Shown: positions 1 through 8,179, counted from the stretch's first letter. The stretch is 22,417 nt of DNA from a bacterium (GCA_021372535.1 JAJFUH010000022.1:1-22417), one strand, 5' to 3'. The notes: generated from the sequence alone by a model not told the origin. A program made the numbers and translations.

Positions 1-125
1 CGTGCGCCTTTCGGTTCCACAGAAAAAGTAATTCGATAATCATCCCTGACAGACTATATTATTATATTGATTTGTTTTTCCCGTATTTCCGACTTTCAAA
101 AGCAGCAACAATGGTGGTGGTTCAT

Positions 126-1058
126 ATGACTACGGTTCTTTTTCTCTGCGCCGGTGCAGTGCTTCTTCTTAAAGGCGCCGATATGCTCGTAGACGGCGGA
201 AGCGGTATTGCCCTTAAAGCGGGTATATCACAGCTTGTGGTCGGTCTGACCATTGTATCATTCGGTACGAGCGCCCCCGAGCTTGCCACGAGCCTCATTG
301 CAGCGGTCAAGGGATCAGGGGACATATGTTTCGGCAACGTTGTCGGCTCGAATGTCATCAACATTGCCCTTATCCTCGGCTCTTCGGCACTTCTCAGGCC
401 GATTCCGGTAAACCGTCTTCTCATCGGAAGAGATATTCCCTTCATGATTGCAATCACCGTCGTTACCTTCGCCCTCGGTTATTTCGGATTTGTGGGAAGA
501 CTGGCGGGAATCGGTTTTCTCGTGTTATTCGTGATATACCTTTTCCTCTGTTTTAAAACGCCACCCGCAGAAATCGAAGTGGAAGATACTTCACGTCAGA
601 AAAGGTACGGCACGCTTATTCTGCTCATAGTACTGGGAATAGCGGCGTTAGGGGCGGGCGCCTCGCTTTTTGTCGATGGCGCACGGAATATCGCCCGTTC
701 TTTCGGTGTTAGTGAAGCAGTTATCGGCCTGACCATTGTGGGTATCGGTACATCGCTTCCCGAACTGGTCACATCGGTGATTGCTGCCCATAAAGGAAAA
801 GCCGATATCTCGCTCGGGAATATCGTTGGTTCGAATATCTTCAATATTCTCTTCGTGATAGGTATTTCCTCGACATTATCACCGTTCAGCATCTCTCCCG
901 ACCGGTATATGAAATTCGTCGGCCTGCCGTTCATGATGACCGTGGCTGTACTCCTGCTGCCATTCAGTATATCCGGAGCAATTCTGTCCCGCAGGGAAGG
1001 CCTGTTTTTTATTGCAATAACGATCATATATTTTACTCTTGCCTTTATAATATCCTGA
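126..1058 (+). CDS. Na+/Ca2+ exchanger family membrane protein (YrbG-like calcium/sodium antiporter)
   Basis: The product is an integral membrane cation antiporter of the CaCA superfamily, expected to exchange Ca2+ for Na+ (or H+/K+) across the inner membrane. The two family alpha-repeats are clear: the first has GTSAPEL followed by GNVVGSN (about residues 45-76), the second has GTSLPEL followed by GNIVGSN (about residues 208-237). The glutamates in the two PEL motifs are the family's cation-binding acids. About ten hydrophobic segments fill its roughly 310 residues, the usual length. The frame is open further upstream with ATGs at 72 and 111, but only the ATG at 126 has a G-rich ribosome-binding-like stretch (112-119) at a fitting distance, and it starts directly at the first membrane helix. 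The ion specificity cannot be read from sequence. It seems to stand alone; the next gene begins 130 nt downstream. Confidence 0.88.
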   Translation: MTTVLFLCAGAVLLLKGADMLVDGGSGIALKAGISQLVVGLTIVSFGTSAPELATSLIAAVKGSGDICFGNVVGSNVINIALILGSSALLRPIPVNRLLIGRDIPFMIAITVVTFALGYFGFVGRLAGIGFLVLFVIYLFLCFKTPPAEIEVEDTSRQKRYGTLILLIVLGIAALGAGASLFVDGARNIARSFGVSEAVIGLTIVGIGTSLPELVTSVIAAHKGKADISLGNIVGSNIFNILFVIGISSTLSPFSISPDRYMKFVGLPFMMTVAVLLLPFSISGAILSRREGLFFIAITIIYFTLAFIIS

Positions 1059-1188
1059 AACTCGTGAAGAGCGGTGATTCCGGCAGGAGGATTCCGAAGA
1101 AACCGCCGATATCGACGGGAGAATGTTTTACAGAAACGCTTTTCGGATAACACTGTTACACACTGTATAAGGAAGGACATTCATAAAC

Positions 1189-1485
1189 ATGACCACCATA
1201 TTCGAGGGAATCATGATATTCTGCTGGGGTGTTTCCTGGCCTGCGGCGGTAATTAAAACATACAGAACCAAAAGTATCGACGGTGTTTCAATCGTTTTTC
1301 TCTGGTTCGTTTTTACCGGGTATATTTCCGGTCTTCTGTTTAAAATTTCCGAAGCGTCTTCCAGCGGAACAATCAATCCGGTAATTGTGCTGTATATTTT
1401 CAATTTCCTTCTCGTGGGAATCGAGCTCATCCTGTATTATCGATACAGGAGAAGAAAACCTGAAACAGTAGGTATACGGGAATAA
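1189..1485 (+). CDS. Small PQ-loop / SemiSWEET-like three-helix membrane protein
   Basis: This 98-residue protein has three predicted membrane helices (about residues 5-25, 33-52 and 62-84) and a basic tail RYRRRK, the layout of a single PQ-loop/MtN3 half-transporter that would work as a homodimer. The segment WPAAVIKTYRTKSIDG followed by a hydrophobic helix with GYISG resembles the family's helix 1, loop and helix 2. The signature PQ dipeptide is PA here. SemiSWEETs move small sugars, but many bacterial members of this group have no known substrate, so none is assigned. A weak GGAAGG lies about 12 nt before the ATG. The flanking genes are on the same strand but not tightly spaced. Confidence 0.72.
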   Translation: MTTIFEGIMIFCWGVSWPAAVIKTYRTKSIDGVSIVFLWFVFTGYISGLLFKISEASSSGTINPVIVLYIFNFLLVGIELILYYRYRRRKPETVGIRE

Positions 1486-1577
1486 ACGGAATATATTCAA
1501 TTCATTATTATTTCCTGCAGACACAGTGACTTTTTCGGAATGTATCGTAAAAGTTTTCTCTTACCCGGAGGGAGGTA

Positions 1578-2363
1578 ATGATGGAAATCATTGATTTGAA
1601 TGAAGAATACAACCCGATATATTTTACATGCCTCGAGGACTGGTCTGACGAAATCAGAGAAGCGGGAAATCACAAGGAAATCTGGTATTCCATAATGAAA
1701 GACAAGGGTCTCAGAGTAAAACTTGCACTTGATGATAAAGAGCAGGTTGGCGGCATGATACAGTACATTCCTATCGAGCATTCCTTTGCTGAGGGAGAAG
1801 ACCTTTACTTTATACACTGTATATGGGTGCACGGACATAAGCAAGGGAGGGGGAACTATCAAAAAAAGGGAATGGGGAAAGCCCTTCTTACTGCCGCAGA
1901 AAACGATGCAAAAGATAGAGGTGCAAAAGGAATGGCTGCATGGGGATTATCGCTCCCCATCTGGATGAAGGCTTCATGGTTCAAAAAACATGGTTATACC
2001 AGAGCGGACAAAATCGGTATCCAGTCCCTCATGTGGAAACAGTTCACCAAGGATTCACTTCCTCCCCGCTGGATCAGAGAAAAGAAAAAACCGGAAACCA
2101 TACCGGGAAAGGTAACGGTGACCGCGTTTCTCAACGGGTGGTGTCCTGCAATGAACATGGTTTTTGAACGGGCGAAAAGAGCTGCTGCCGAAGCGGGAGA
2201 CGGGGTTGTATTCAAGGAGATCAATACCTGCGACAGGACAGTCATGATGGAATGGGGTATTGCTGATGCCCTGTTTATCGACGATAAGCAAGTCAGAACG
2301 GGTCCTCCGCCCTCGTACAAGAAACTCAAGAAAATTATGGAGAAAAAGGTCAACAAGCTGTAG
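1578..2363 (+). CDS. GNAT N-acetyltransferase with C-terminal thioredoxin-fold (YoaP-like) domain
   Basis: This is a two-domain protein of 261 residues. Residues 1 to about 155 form a GNAT acetyltransferase domain; the acetyl-CoA pyrophosphate loop is the QKKGMGKALL segment (about 95-104). After a basic linker (about 160-175), residues 178-261 resemble a thioredoxin/glutaredoxin fold: a beta strand (VTVTAFL) runs into GWCPAMN with a single cysteine (C189) where redox proteins have CxxC, and a later GPPPSY may hold the cis-proline. This order matches the YoaP-like GNAT proteins. A cytoplasmic acetyltransferase with an unknown, perhaps peptide or thiol-linked, substrate is inferred. The start is well supported by GGAGGGAGG just before the double ATG. 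The lone cysteine argues against ordinary disulfide reductase activity. Confidence 0.82.
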   Translation: MMEIIDLNEEYNPIYFTCLEDWSDEIREAGNHKEIWYSIMKDKGLRVKLALDDKEQVGGMIQYIPIEHSFAEGEDLYFIHCIWVHGHKQGRGNYQKKGMGKALLTAAENDAKDRGAKGMAAWGLSLPIWMKASWFKKHGYTRADKIGIQSLMWKQFTKDSLPPRWIREKKKPETIPGKVTVTAFLNGWCPAMNMVFERAKRAAAEAGDGVVFKEINTCDRTVMMEWGIADALFIDDKQVRTGPPPSYKKLKKIMEKKVNKL

Positions 2364-2729
2364 TCAATTTCTTTGAAGAAGTCGGTGAAAAATATCTTTT
2401 TCATACGACAGATGATGAAATAGAGATTTGTATAAAAGTGTAAAAAAGCCCCTTTGTTTATGAATCTTCTTATCAGTATCGTATTTCATTCAGGGAACGG
2501 CTGCCGAATACATTATCTCGCAACTCAAAACAGCTTTCCATAACACTGTCTCGCTGATGTAAAGCTGGTTAAGTGACAAGCATCTCAATAATTTAAGTAA
2601 ACATACGTATCAAAAAACTAAAATAAAGACAAACAGGTATAAAATTTCCCCGTGAAATTTTTCCTTATATCGTTATATTAAAAGCCTACAGGCATATTTT
2701 TTTTTACGGATATTATACACGGTACTGCC
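2364..2729. other. Intergenic region, A+T-rich, one hairpin repeat
   Basis: This 366-nt gap separates the acetyltransferase from the ATP-grasp gene. It holds one copy of the GTGAAAAA hairpin family close to the upstream stop codon (listed separately). The rest is A+T-rich with no convincing open frame, tRNA, or terminator with a T-run. No clear -35/-10 pair for the next gene could be picked with confidence. Confidence 0.6.
2385..2404 (+). repeat. GTGAAAAA-hairpin family, copy C
   Basis: The arms TGAAAAA (2386-2392) and TTTTTCA (2397-2403) are perfectly complementary around a TATC loop, 22 nt after the stop of the acetyltransferase gene. The core matches the copies at 18267, 21492 and 21905. 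No T-run follows, so this is not a standard intrinsic terminator. Confidence 0.6.
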
Positions 2730-3650
2730 ATGATTCTTTATAGTATGTGTGTAGCATGGAACTGGGAATATGATGCTGATTTTGTCAATCTGCTCGAATC
2801 CGCACTAATATCCCGAGGATTGTCGCTTCTCCAGATTACACCGGGTAATTTTGAGGACATGATGTGTTCTCTTTCCCGGAACGAGCTTGCCTTCAGGGTC
2901 TTTTACGACCGTGCTTCGGACAGCGATCCCGGTTTTACGCCGCTCATCAGATGGGCAGGAGACCACGCCGCCCATTGCATCAACCACCATGAAACAGCAC
3001 GCCGGACATGGGATAAAACCGCCATGCATCAGACTCTTATACATGCGGGTCTCTATACGCCTTATGGTATCATACTTCCATCATATGACGAACAGCCCGA
3101 GCTTTCTCATATCGATTTAAATCCGCTCGGCGAGCGTTTTACCATAAAACCGGCGCATGGCGGAGGAGGAGAAGGTGTGGTCAACGACGCCACAACCATG
3201 AAAGAGGTGCAGAATGCCCGTAAACTGTTTCCTGCGGATAAATATCTCCTCCAGTCCCATATAGACCCTATCCGGCTCGGTAATCATATGGCATGGTTCA
3301 GAGTCCTTTACTGCTCCGGTCAGATTTACCCATGCTGGTGGGACAACAGCACACATATTTATACAATACTCTCGTGTGAAGATAAAAACCTCTATAACCT
3401 TTCGCCACTCATCGATATGACCGCCACAGTTGCCCGTTTAAGCTCGCTCGATATTTTTTCCACTGAAATCGCCATCACTGTGGACGGAACATTCGTAGTC
3501 GTCGACTTCGTAAACGACCAGATCGATCTTCGGCTGAAGTCAAAGGCTCGTGACGGGGTTCCCGATACGGTCGTGCAGGATATCGCCGCCAGGACAGCCC
3601 TTCTTGCAGCGGAGAATTCCGGGGATCCGTCGGTTTATCAGACCACATAG
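2730..3650 (+). CDS. ATP-grasp superfamily protein, substrate unknown
   Basis: The protein (306 residues) has the ATP-grasp fold features: a central strand with lysine and a glycine-rich flexible loop (FTIKPAHGGGGEG, about residues 137-149), the hinge region LLQSHIDP (about 173-180), WFRV (189-192), and the C-terminal metal-binding part with E246 and VDFVNDQIDLR (about 258-268), where acidic residues and Asn262 would bind Mg-ATP. Family members ligate a carboxylate to an amine or thiol through an acylphosphate. The N-terminal about 110 residues, which usually set specificity, match nothing I recognise. Neighbours do not reveal a pathway. No strong ribosome-binding site precedes the ATG, so the start is less sure than the gene. 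Confidence 0.78.
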   Translation: MILYSMCVAWNWEYDADFVNLLESALISRGLSLLQITPGNFEDMMCSLSRNELAFRVFYDRASDSDPGFTPLIRWAGDHAAHCINHHETARRTWDKTAMHQTLIHAGLYTPYGIILPSYDEQPELSHIDLNPLGERFTIKPAHGGGGEGVVNDATTMKEVQNARKLFPADKYLLQSHIDPIRLGNHMAWFRVLYCSGQIYPCWWDNSTHIYTILSCEDKNLYNLSPLIDMTATVARLSSLDIFSTEIAITVDGTFVVVDFVNDQIDLRLKSKARDGVPDTVVQDIAARTALLAAENSGDPSVYQTT

Positions 3651-3931
3651 TTCCGCTTTCCATAATACAAATCGCGATACGATCTCCCGAAACTCGGTCC
3701 CTCTCCCGTAAAGAGGAGAGATAAGAAAAGCATTGTATCGGGCATTCGAGCATGTTACTTATAATTATTTCAAAGGTTTCGGTTTATAAAATTTTGTGAA
3801 TCGTATTCTCACGGTTATCGTATAAAGAGTATTGTCCGCTCTGAAATAACCGACTCAGAAACGGAATAATCAGATCATTTCATTAAAATACCGTACAGAA
3901 GCCACAAAACCGGATAATAGCATATAAACGC

Positions 3932-3959
3932 TTGACATACACACTATTATATATGTTAT
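3932..3959 (+). promoter_or_regulatory. Possible sigma-70-type promoter before the EAL-HDOD gene
   Basis: A perfect TTGACA (3932-3937) is followed after 16 nt by TGTTAT (3954-3959), four of six matches to the -10 consensus, in a strongly A+T-rich context. It would give a leader of nearly 190 nt before the ATG at 4154. It is a sequence match only. Confidence 0.35.
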
Positions 3960-4012
3960 TAGACATAACAGGCACTTAATCTGCTGTAATAAACAATATT
4001 ATTTGCCTCAGC

Positions 4013-4039
4013 ACTATATATATACTATATATATACTAT
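4013..4039. repeat. 11-bp period A+T tandem repeat
   Basis: The unit CTATATATATA occurs twice and a third partial copy follows, with the C residues at 4014, 4025 and 4036, so the period is 11 bp, about one helical turn. It lies between the putative promoter and the EAL-HDOD start codon. It could be simple low-complexity DNA or a bent/easily melted spot. Confidence 0.6.
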
Positions 4040-4153
4040 CAGGGATATAAAGCGGGATATATACACATTACAAAACATCCGACCGTCGTATATTAATCAA
4101 ACTTTCGGGTACGTTGTAACAAATATTGAATCGATTCATCGGGAACTGAAAAT

Positions 4154-5359
4154 ATGATGGGAATATATGTGGGCAGGCAGCCGATCTTCAACCAGCACCT
4201 CAAGGTTGTCGGATACGAGCTGCTTTTCCGCGATTTCAATACTGATAAAGCGAATGTTGTAAACGGCGACCATGCCACCTTAAAGGTCATTCTCAACTCA
4301 TTCATGGAGATCGGCCTCCAGCGTATTGTGGGAAAGGAACCTGCCTTCATCAACCTCACCCGCAGCTTCATTCTCGAAAAAATCCCCATACCATTCCCCA
4401 AGGAGCATGTGGTGATCGAGGTGCTGGAGGACATTACTATCGACGATGAACTCATAGCAGCCCTGAAAAGCCTTTCATCCCGCGGGTACCGCATCGCGCT
4501 CGATGATGTTGTCAACCCGCGGCTCGTCGGCCCCCTGCTCGATATCGCCAATATTGTCAAGCTCGACATCATGGGCATCGACATGTCATCACTCAAAGAA
4601 TATGTGCGGTATCTCCGAAAGTACGATGTCAAGCTGCTGGCAGAAAAAATCGAGACGCTCGACATCCTCGAGACCTGTAAAAGCTCCGGTTTCGACTATT
4701 TCCAGGGCTATTTCCTCAGCCGCCCCAACGTGGTGGAAGGCCATTCCATACCTCCCGCCCGTCTCAATCTTCTCCGTCTCCTGTCGGAACTCCAGAATCC
4801 CGACCTCAAAATCCGTGATATCGAGCAGATCATCACCAGTGACGTTTCGCTCAGTTACAAGCTCATCCGGCTCATCAACTCGGTCTTCTACAAAACGACC
4901 ATGAGGGTCAAGTCGATAACCCAGGCGATCACACTCCTCGGTCTGCGTCAGATACGCGACTGGGTGAGTCTTCTCTTCCTCACCAGTATCGACGACAAGC
5001 CCCGTGAGCTCCTGGTTACTGCGATGATACGGGCAAAAATGTGCGAGCTTTTAGGCAAAGCCTCACGGGAAAAGGTGTCGGATGTTGGTTTTACGGTCGG
5101 CCTCTTCTCCGTGCTCGACGCCCTCCTCGATGTCCCGATGGAAGATGTCCTCAAATCGCTGCCTCTCACCGCTGAAATTTCCGGAGCCCTGCTCCATCAC
5201 GAAGGACATTTCGGCGCAATTCTCAATTGCGTCATTGCCTACGAAAACAACGACTGGGAAAATACGCAGTGTCCCGGCATTCCTCCCGAAAGAATCCGTG
5301 AAGCCTATCTCAAATCCATCGAGTGGGCAAACGCGGTAAGTGCAGCCCTCATCGAATAA
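4154..5359 (+). CDS. Degenerate EAL domain - HDOD domain signalling protein (YuxH/CdgJ type)
   Basis: This 401-residue cytoplasmic protein has an N-terminal EAL-type domain (about 1-195) and a C-terminal HDOD domain (about 200-400), the architecture of the YuxH/CdgJ group (COG3434). The opening GRQPIFNQHLKVVGYELLFRD is characteristic. EAL landmarks are partly eroded: EAL is ELL (E22), the DDFGTG loop is DDVVNP (about 117-122), AEGVE is AEKIE (163-167), while QGYFLSRP (184-191) is kept. Loss of the DDFG loop suggests that it binds or senses c-di-GMP, or acts by protein contact, rather than being an efficient phosphodiesterase. HDOD domains lack the HD metal residues and are regulatory. It appears to be a single-gene transcription unit behind a long leader. 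No good ribosome-binding site precedes the double ATG. Confidence 0.88.
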   Translation: MMGIYVGRQPIFNQHLKVVGYELLFRDFNTDKANVVNGDHATLKVILNSFMEIGLQRIVGKEPAFINLTRSFILEKIPIPFPKEHVVIEVLEDITIDDELIAALKSLSSRGYRIALDDVVNPRLVGPLLDIANIVKLDIMGIDMSSLKEYVRYLRKYDVKLLAEKIETLDILETCKSSGFDYFQGYFLSRPNVVEGHSIPPARLNLLRLLSELQNPDLKIRDIEQIITSDVSLSYKLIRLINSVFYKTTMRVKSITQAITLLGLRQIRDWVSLLFLTSIDDKPRELLVTAMIRAKMCELLGKASREKVSDVGFTVGLFSVLDALLDVPMEDVLKSLPLTAEISGALLHHEGHFGAILNCVIAYENNDWENTQCPGIPPERIREAYLKSIEWANAVSAALIE

Positions 5360-5643
5360 ATGACCGGGATTAACCGGGATTGACTACGGATAACCATGAT
5401 GGTTATACGCGGGGAAATGAATGTCTGAACCGCTGATTACGCTGATTGAGGGATTGGTGTGATTTTATAAAGAGGGGATAGAGCGATTTTTTGGTTTCGT
5501 GAAATCAATTGACTTCAAGATTGTCTTATAACATTTCCCCTTGCGCTTCCCGTCTCTTAACACCATTATACCCTTCATGATTTCCTTCCAACCAGAGACT
5601 ATAAACCAGAAACCATAAACTTTTTTATCAGGATAAAAAAATT
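5360..5643. repeat. Intergenic region with short repeats and a 17-bp palindrome
   Basis: This gap holds degenerate repeat words: CCGGGATT twice in tandem (about 5364-5380), the perfect palindrome ATAACCAT-G-ATGGTTAT (5390-5406), and a GCTGATTACGCTGATT direct repeat (about 5433-5448). Such words resemble decayed dispersed intergenic repeats. No open frame or terminator is convincing. Confidence 0.5.
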
Positions 5644-6672
5644 ATGAACCCGCTCTTTTCAGGCCTTATAGTCGTCATCACCGCCGCGGTGCTCCAGGGC
5701 AGCTTCGCCGTGCCCATGGCATACGCGCGGAGGTGGAAGTGGGAAAACTCGTGGATGGTCTTTTCGGTGTTCGCCATGATCGTACTCAATCTTCTGTTCG
5801 CTCTCGCCACGATTCCGCACCTGTTCGGTGTCTATGGCTCGCTCTCTCCGGGCGACCTCGTTCTGCCGCTCGTGTTCGGCATCATCTGGGGCGTCGGCGC
5901 GGTCGGATTCGGACTCGGCGTCACCTCGGCGGGTCTCGCGCTCGGCTACCCGATCATTTTAGGTACTGTGCTCGGAATGGGAACATTCATCCCGATGGTC
6001 GTGCTCCACCCTGCGGATATCCTGACCCCAAAGGGGATTGTCATCCTCTTCGGGCTTGCGGTCACCCTCGCCGGCATCGGCGTGAGCGGCTGGGCGGGAA
6101 TACGGAAAGAGCGCGAGCAGGGCGCTCAGACAGGCGAGATCACGAAGACCGCACGGTTTTCGGTGAAAATCGGCATCCTCATCTGCTTTATTGCGGGTCT
6201 GTGTTCATCGGCGATCAACATCGGCTTTTCGCTGAGCGGATCGGTTGTCGAAGCGGCGCGCTCGCTCGGCGCATCCGGGTACTGGGCGGGCAACGCCATC
6301 TGGGTGCTTCTCTTCACCTCGGGCGGGATTCTCAACATCTTCTACTGCGCCTACCTCATGGGCGTCAACAAAACCGCGAGCCTGTACCGTGTGAAGGGTT
6401 CGGCGCGGTATTTCCTCTATCTCATTCTCATGTCGCTCATGTGGATCGGGAGCTTCATCCTGTACGGCGTCGGGGCAATGATGATGGGAAACTGGGGTAC
6501 GGTCATCGGGTGGTCGGTGTACATGGTGCTGTCAATCGGGATCGCCAATATCTGGGGCATCATGCAGGGCGAATGGAGCGGCGCTTCGGGCAAAACGAAG
6601 CGGATCATGGTTTCGGCGCTCGCGCTTCTCTTCGCTGCCATTGTAATTTTTGCATTCAGCGGAACCATGTAA
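5644..6672 (+). CDS. L-rhamnose/H+ symporter family protein (RhaT-like)
   Basis: The protein (342 residues) is an inner-membrane permease with about ten hydrophobic helices, and its sequence pattern follows the RhaT family of the drug/metabolite transporter superfamily: an N-terminal helix with LQGSFAVPMAYARRWKWEN, WGVGAVGFGLG and GYPIILGTVLG in the middle, and SSAINIGFSLSG after a charged cytoplasmic loop (about residues 155-175). Family length and layout agree. It would take up L-rhamnose or a related sugar with protons. No rhamnose catabolic genes or regulator lie nearby in this window, so the substrate is inferred from family only. Its coding sequence is visibly richer in G+C than the flanking intergenic DNA. 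A weak AGGA precedes the ATG. It converges with trxB at a shared terminator. Confidence 0.85.
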   Translation: MNPLFSGLIVVITAAVLQGSFAVPMAYARRWKWENSWMVFSVFAMIVLNLLFALATIPHLFGVYGSLSPGDLVLPLVFGIIWGVGAVGFGLGVTSAGLALGYPIILGTVLGMGTFIPMVVLHPADILTPKGIVILFGLAVTLAGIGVSGWAGIRKEREQGAQTGEITKTARFSVKIGILICFIAGLCSSAINIGFSLSGSVVEAARSLGASGYWAGNAIWVLLFTSGGILNIFYCAYLMGVNKTASLYRVKGSARYFLYLILMSLMWIGSFILYGVGAMMMGNWGTVIGWSVYMVLSIGIANIWGIMQGEWSGASGKTKRIMVSALALLFAAIVIFAFSGTM

Positions 6673-6686
6673 GGAAACGGATTTCC

Positions 6687-6765
6687 CGCAAAGAAACCAA
6701 AACGCACAGGATGAAGACAAACAAAAAAAGGGGAATAATCCCTCCGTGTCTTTGTACCTTTGTGG
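6687..6765. repeat. CTTTGTGG inverted element, copy 1
   Basis: The right arm GTGTCTTTGTACCTTTGTGG (6746-6765) and a degenerate complementary left arm (about 6687-6710, GCAAAG...ACGCACAGG) bracket a short A-rich centre. The same kind of element recurs at 17539-17607. It lies between the stop of the RhaT-like gene and the terminator. Confidence 0.5.
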
Positions 6766-6796
6766 CTCAATTATTTTTTTTCTCCTGCTCCGGAAT

Positions 6797-6833
6797 AAAA
6801 AAAACCGCCTGCACGGTTGCAGACGGTTTTTTT
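6797..6833. terminator. Bidirectional intrinsic terminator between rhaT-like gene and trxB
   Basis: A stem of ACCGCCTGC and GCAGACGGT (one mismatch) closes a six-base loop and is flanked by an A-run on the left and a T-run on the right, so it can end transcription from both strands. It sits exactly between two convergent genes, about 125 nt after the symporter stop and about 25 nt after the trxB stop. Confidence 0.85.
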
Positions 6834-6858
6834 CAGTTTAATGTTTACCATTCCCCGA

Positions 6859-7782
6859 TCATTCGAGGTGTTCGAGGTATTTCCCCGAGGCCATGGCGGC
6901 AACAGCACCGTCGCTTGCAGCAGTCACAATCTGCCTGAGCGGTGTGACCCGGACATCGCCGGCGGCGAAAATCCCCGGCACCGAGGTCTGGAGATTGAAA
7001 TCGACCCTGATGAATCCGCCCTCGTCGAGATCGAGCAGTCCCCTGAACATCTCGGTGTTGGGCAGGAGACCGATATAGAGGAAGACTCCCGCAGCGGGAA
7101 GCGTTGATTCCACGCCTGTTTTGACATTCCTGAGGGAAAGGCTTTCTACCGACTGAGCGCCGTTTATGGATGTGACGACCGTATCGGTATGGAATACCAC
7201 TTTAGGGTGCTCGCGGGCTTTCATTACGTATGTGGGTATCGCGCGGAATTTGTCGCGGCGGTGAATGATATGCACCTTCGATGCGAACCGTGTCAGATAC
7301 AGTCCCTCGTCAAGAGCGGAGTCGCCGCCGCCGATCACGGCGACTTCCATGTCACGGTAGAAAGCGCCGTCGCAGGTCGCGCAGGTTGAAACGCCCTTTC
7401 CGAACAGCTCCCGCTCGCCGGGAACATTGAGCTTGCGGGGACGGACTCCGGTGCAGACGATGATGGTTCTCGTATTGAGCTCGCATACGGTGGTCCCGAT
7501 ACAGAAATAATCGTCCTTACTGTTGATGAACTTCACTTCCGCAGTCTTTACTTCGAGACCGAAATTCACCGCCTGCTTACGCATGTTTTCCATGAGATCG
7601 AAGCCGGATACGCCATCCGGAAAGCCGGGAAAGTTCTCGACGAACGCGGTGAGTGCTGTCTGGCCGCCGGGAACGAATTTTTCGAGAAGGATCGACTTCA
7701 TGTTGGCGCGGCTCGTGTAGATTCCCGCGGTCAGCCCGGCGGCTCCTGCGCCGATGATTACCGTATCGAACATCGTTTCCAT
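6859..7782 (-). CDS. trxB: Thioredoxin reductase
   Basis: The product (307 residues, family length) is the NADPH-dependent flavoprotein that reduces thioredoxin. It shows the FAD-binding GAGAAG near the N-terminus (11-16), PGGQ (38-41), the redox-active CATC followed by DG (134-139), the NADPH-binding GGGDSA (151-156) and HRRDKFRA (174-181), and the C-terminal FAD contact AAGD. The HRRDKFRA segment marks the NADPH-using type. The start at 7782 is preceded by AGGAGG at a seven-base spacing; a second ATG three codons later is possible. It begins 11 nt after trxA and forms an operon with it. The frame stays open far upstream through trxA, but that part is not coding. Confidence 0.96.
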   Translation of the reverse strand: METMFDTVIIGAGAAGLTAGIYTSRANMKSILLEKFVPGGQTALTAFVENFPGFPDGVSGFDLMENMRKQAVNFGLEVKTAEVKFINSKDDYFCIGTTVCELNTRTIIVCTGVRPRKLNVPGERELFGKGVSTCATCDGAFYRDMEVAVIGGGDSALDEGLYLTRFASKVHIIHRRDKFRAIPTYVMKAREHPKVVFHTDTVVTSINGAQSVESLSLRNVKTGVESTLPAAGVFLYIGLLPNTEMFRGLLDLDEGGFIRVDFNLQTSVPGIFAAGDVRVTPLRQIVTAASDGAVAAMASGKYLEHLE

Positions 7783-7793
7783 GCACGGGCCTC

Positions 7794-8117
7794 CTACAGG
7801 AGCGCATCGAGGTGAGATGCAAGCTGGTTTTTGGGAAGAGCGCCGACAACCTGGTTCTTTATCTCGCCGCCCTTGAAAAACAGGAGCGTGGGAATACTGC
7901 GGATCCCATACTGCTGGGCAAGCTGCTGGTTTTTGTCGACATCGACCTTGCAGACAACCGCGCGACCCTCGTACTCTCCGGCGATCTCTTCGAGAAACGG
8001 CGCGATGAGCTTGCAGGGCGGGCACCAGACAGCCCAGAAGTCGACGATTACCGGAAGAGGATTTTTCAGGACTGTTTGATCGAATATGTCGGCGGTCACT
8101 TCCATCGGTTTTGCCAT
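7794..8117 (-). CDS. trxA: Thioredoxin with CPPC active site
   Basis: The protein is 107 residues, the classical thioredoxin size, with DFWAVWCPPCK (26-36), the conserved SIPT containing the cis-proline (P76), and FKGG (81-84). It would donate electrons to cytoplasmic disulfides and is recycled by the reductase encoded just downstream. The active site is Cys-Pro-Pro-Cys instead of the usual Cys-Gly-Pro-Cys, which is expected to shift the redox potential or partner choice. The ATG at 8117 is chosen because GGAG lies at a good distance and the protein then starts at the usual place; an in-frame ATG at 8162 would add 15 residues not typical of the family. Confidence 0.93.
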   Translation of the reverse strand: MAKPMEVTADIFDQTVLKNPLPVIVDFWAVWCPPCKLIAPFLEEIAGEYEGRAVVCKVDVDKNQQLAQQYGIRSIPTLLFFKGGEIKNQVVGALPKNQLASHLDALL

Positions 8118-8179
8118 GATGCACAACTCCTTTACATCTATAGGTTTTCCCGACCTATTCACAAAAATTTGATGGAACG

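Larger units (their letters stand above)
3651..4153. other. Intergenic region of about 500 nt with promoter-like and A+T-rich repeat sequence
   Basis: No supported gene lies here. The first part has a weak CCTCT/AGAGG stem (3700-3716), the second half is very A+T-rich and contains a TTGACA box and an 11-bp period tandem repeat (both listed separately). The long A+T-rich leader just before the EAL-HDOD gene suggests its regulatory region sits here. Confidence 0.6.

Noticed and set aside
5390-5406. Palindrome ATAACCAT-G-ATGGTTAT as an operator for the RhaT-like gene
   Set aside because: It lies about 240 nt upstream within degenerate repeat DNA, there is no regulator gene nearby and no second copy; there is too little to call it regulatory.
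5733-6938. 401-codon frame on the plus strand overlapping the RhaT-like gene
   Set aside because: Its product is Arg/His-rich with no domain, it runs through the terminator and into the trxB end, and the other frame gives a convincing ten-helix transporter.
7783-8124. N-terminal extension of trxB through trxA
   Set aside because: The extension is low-complexity and Arg-rich, overlaps trxA in another frame, and a good AGGAGG sits right before the ATG at 7782.
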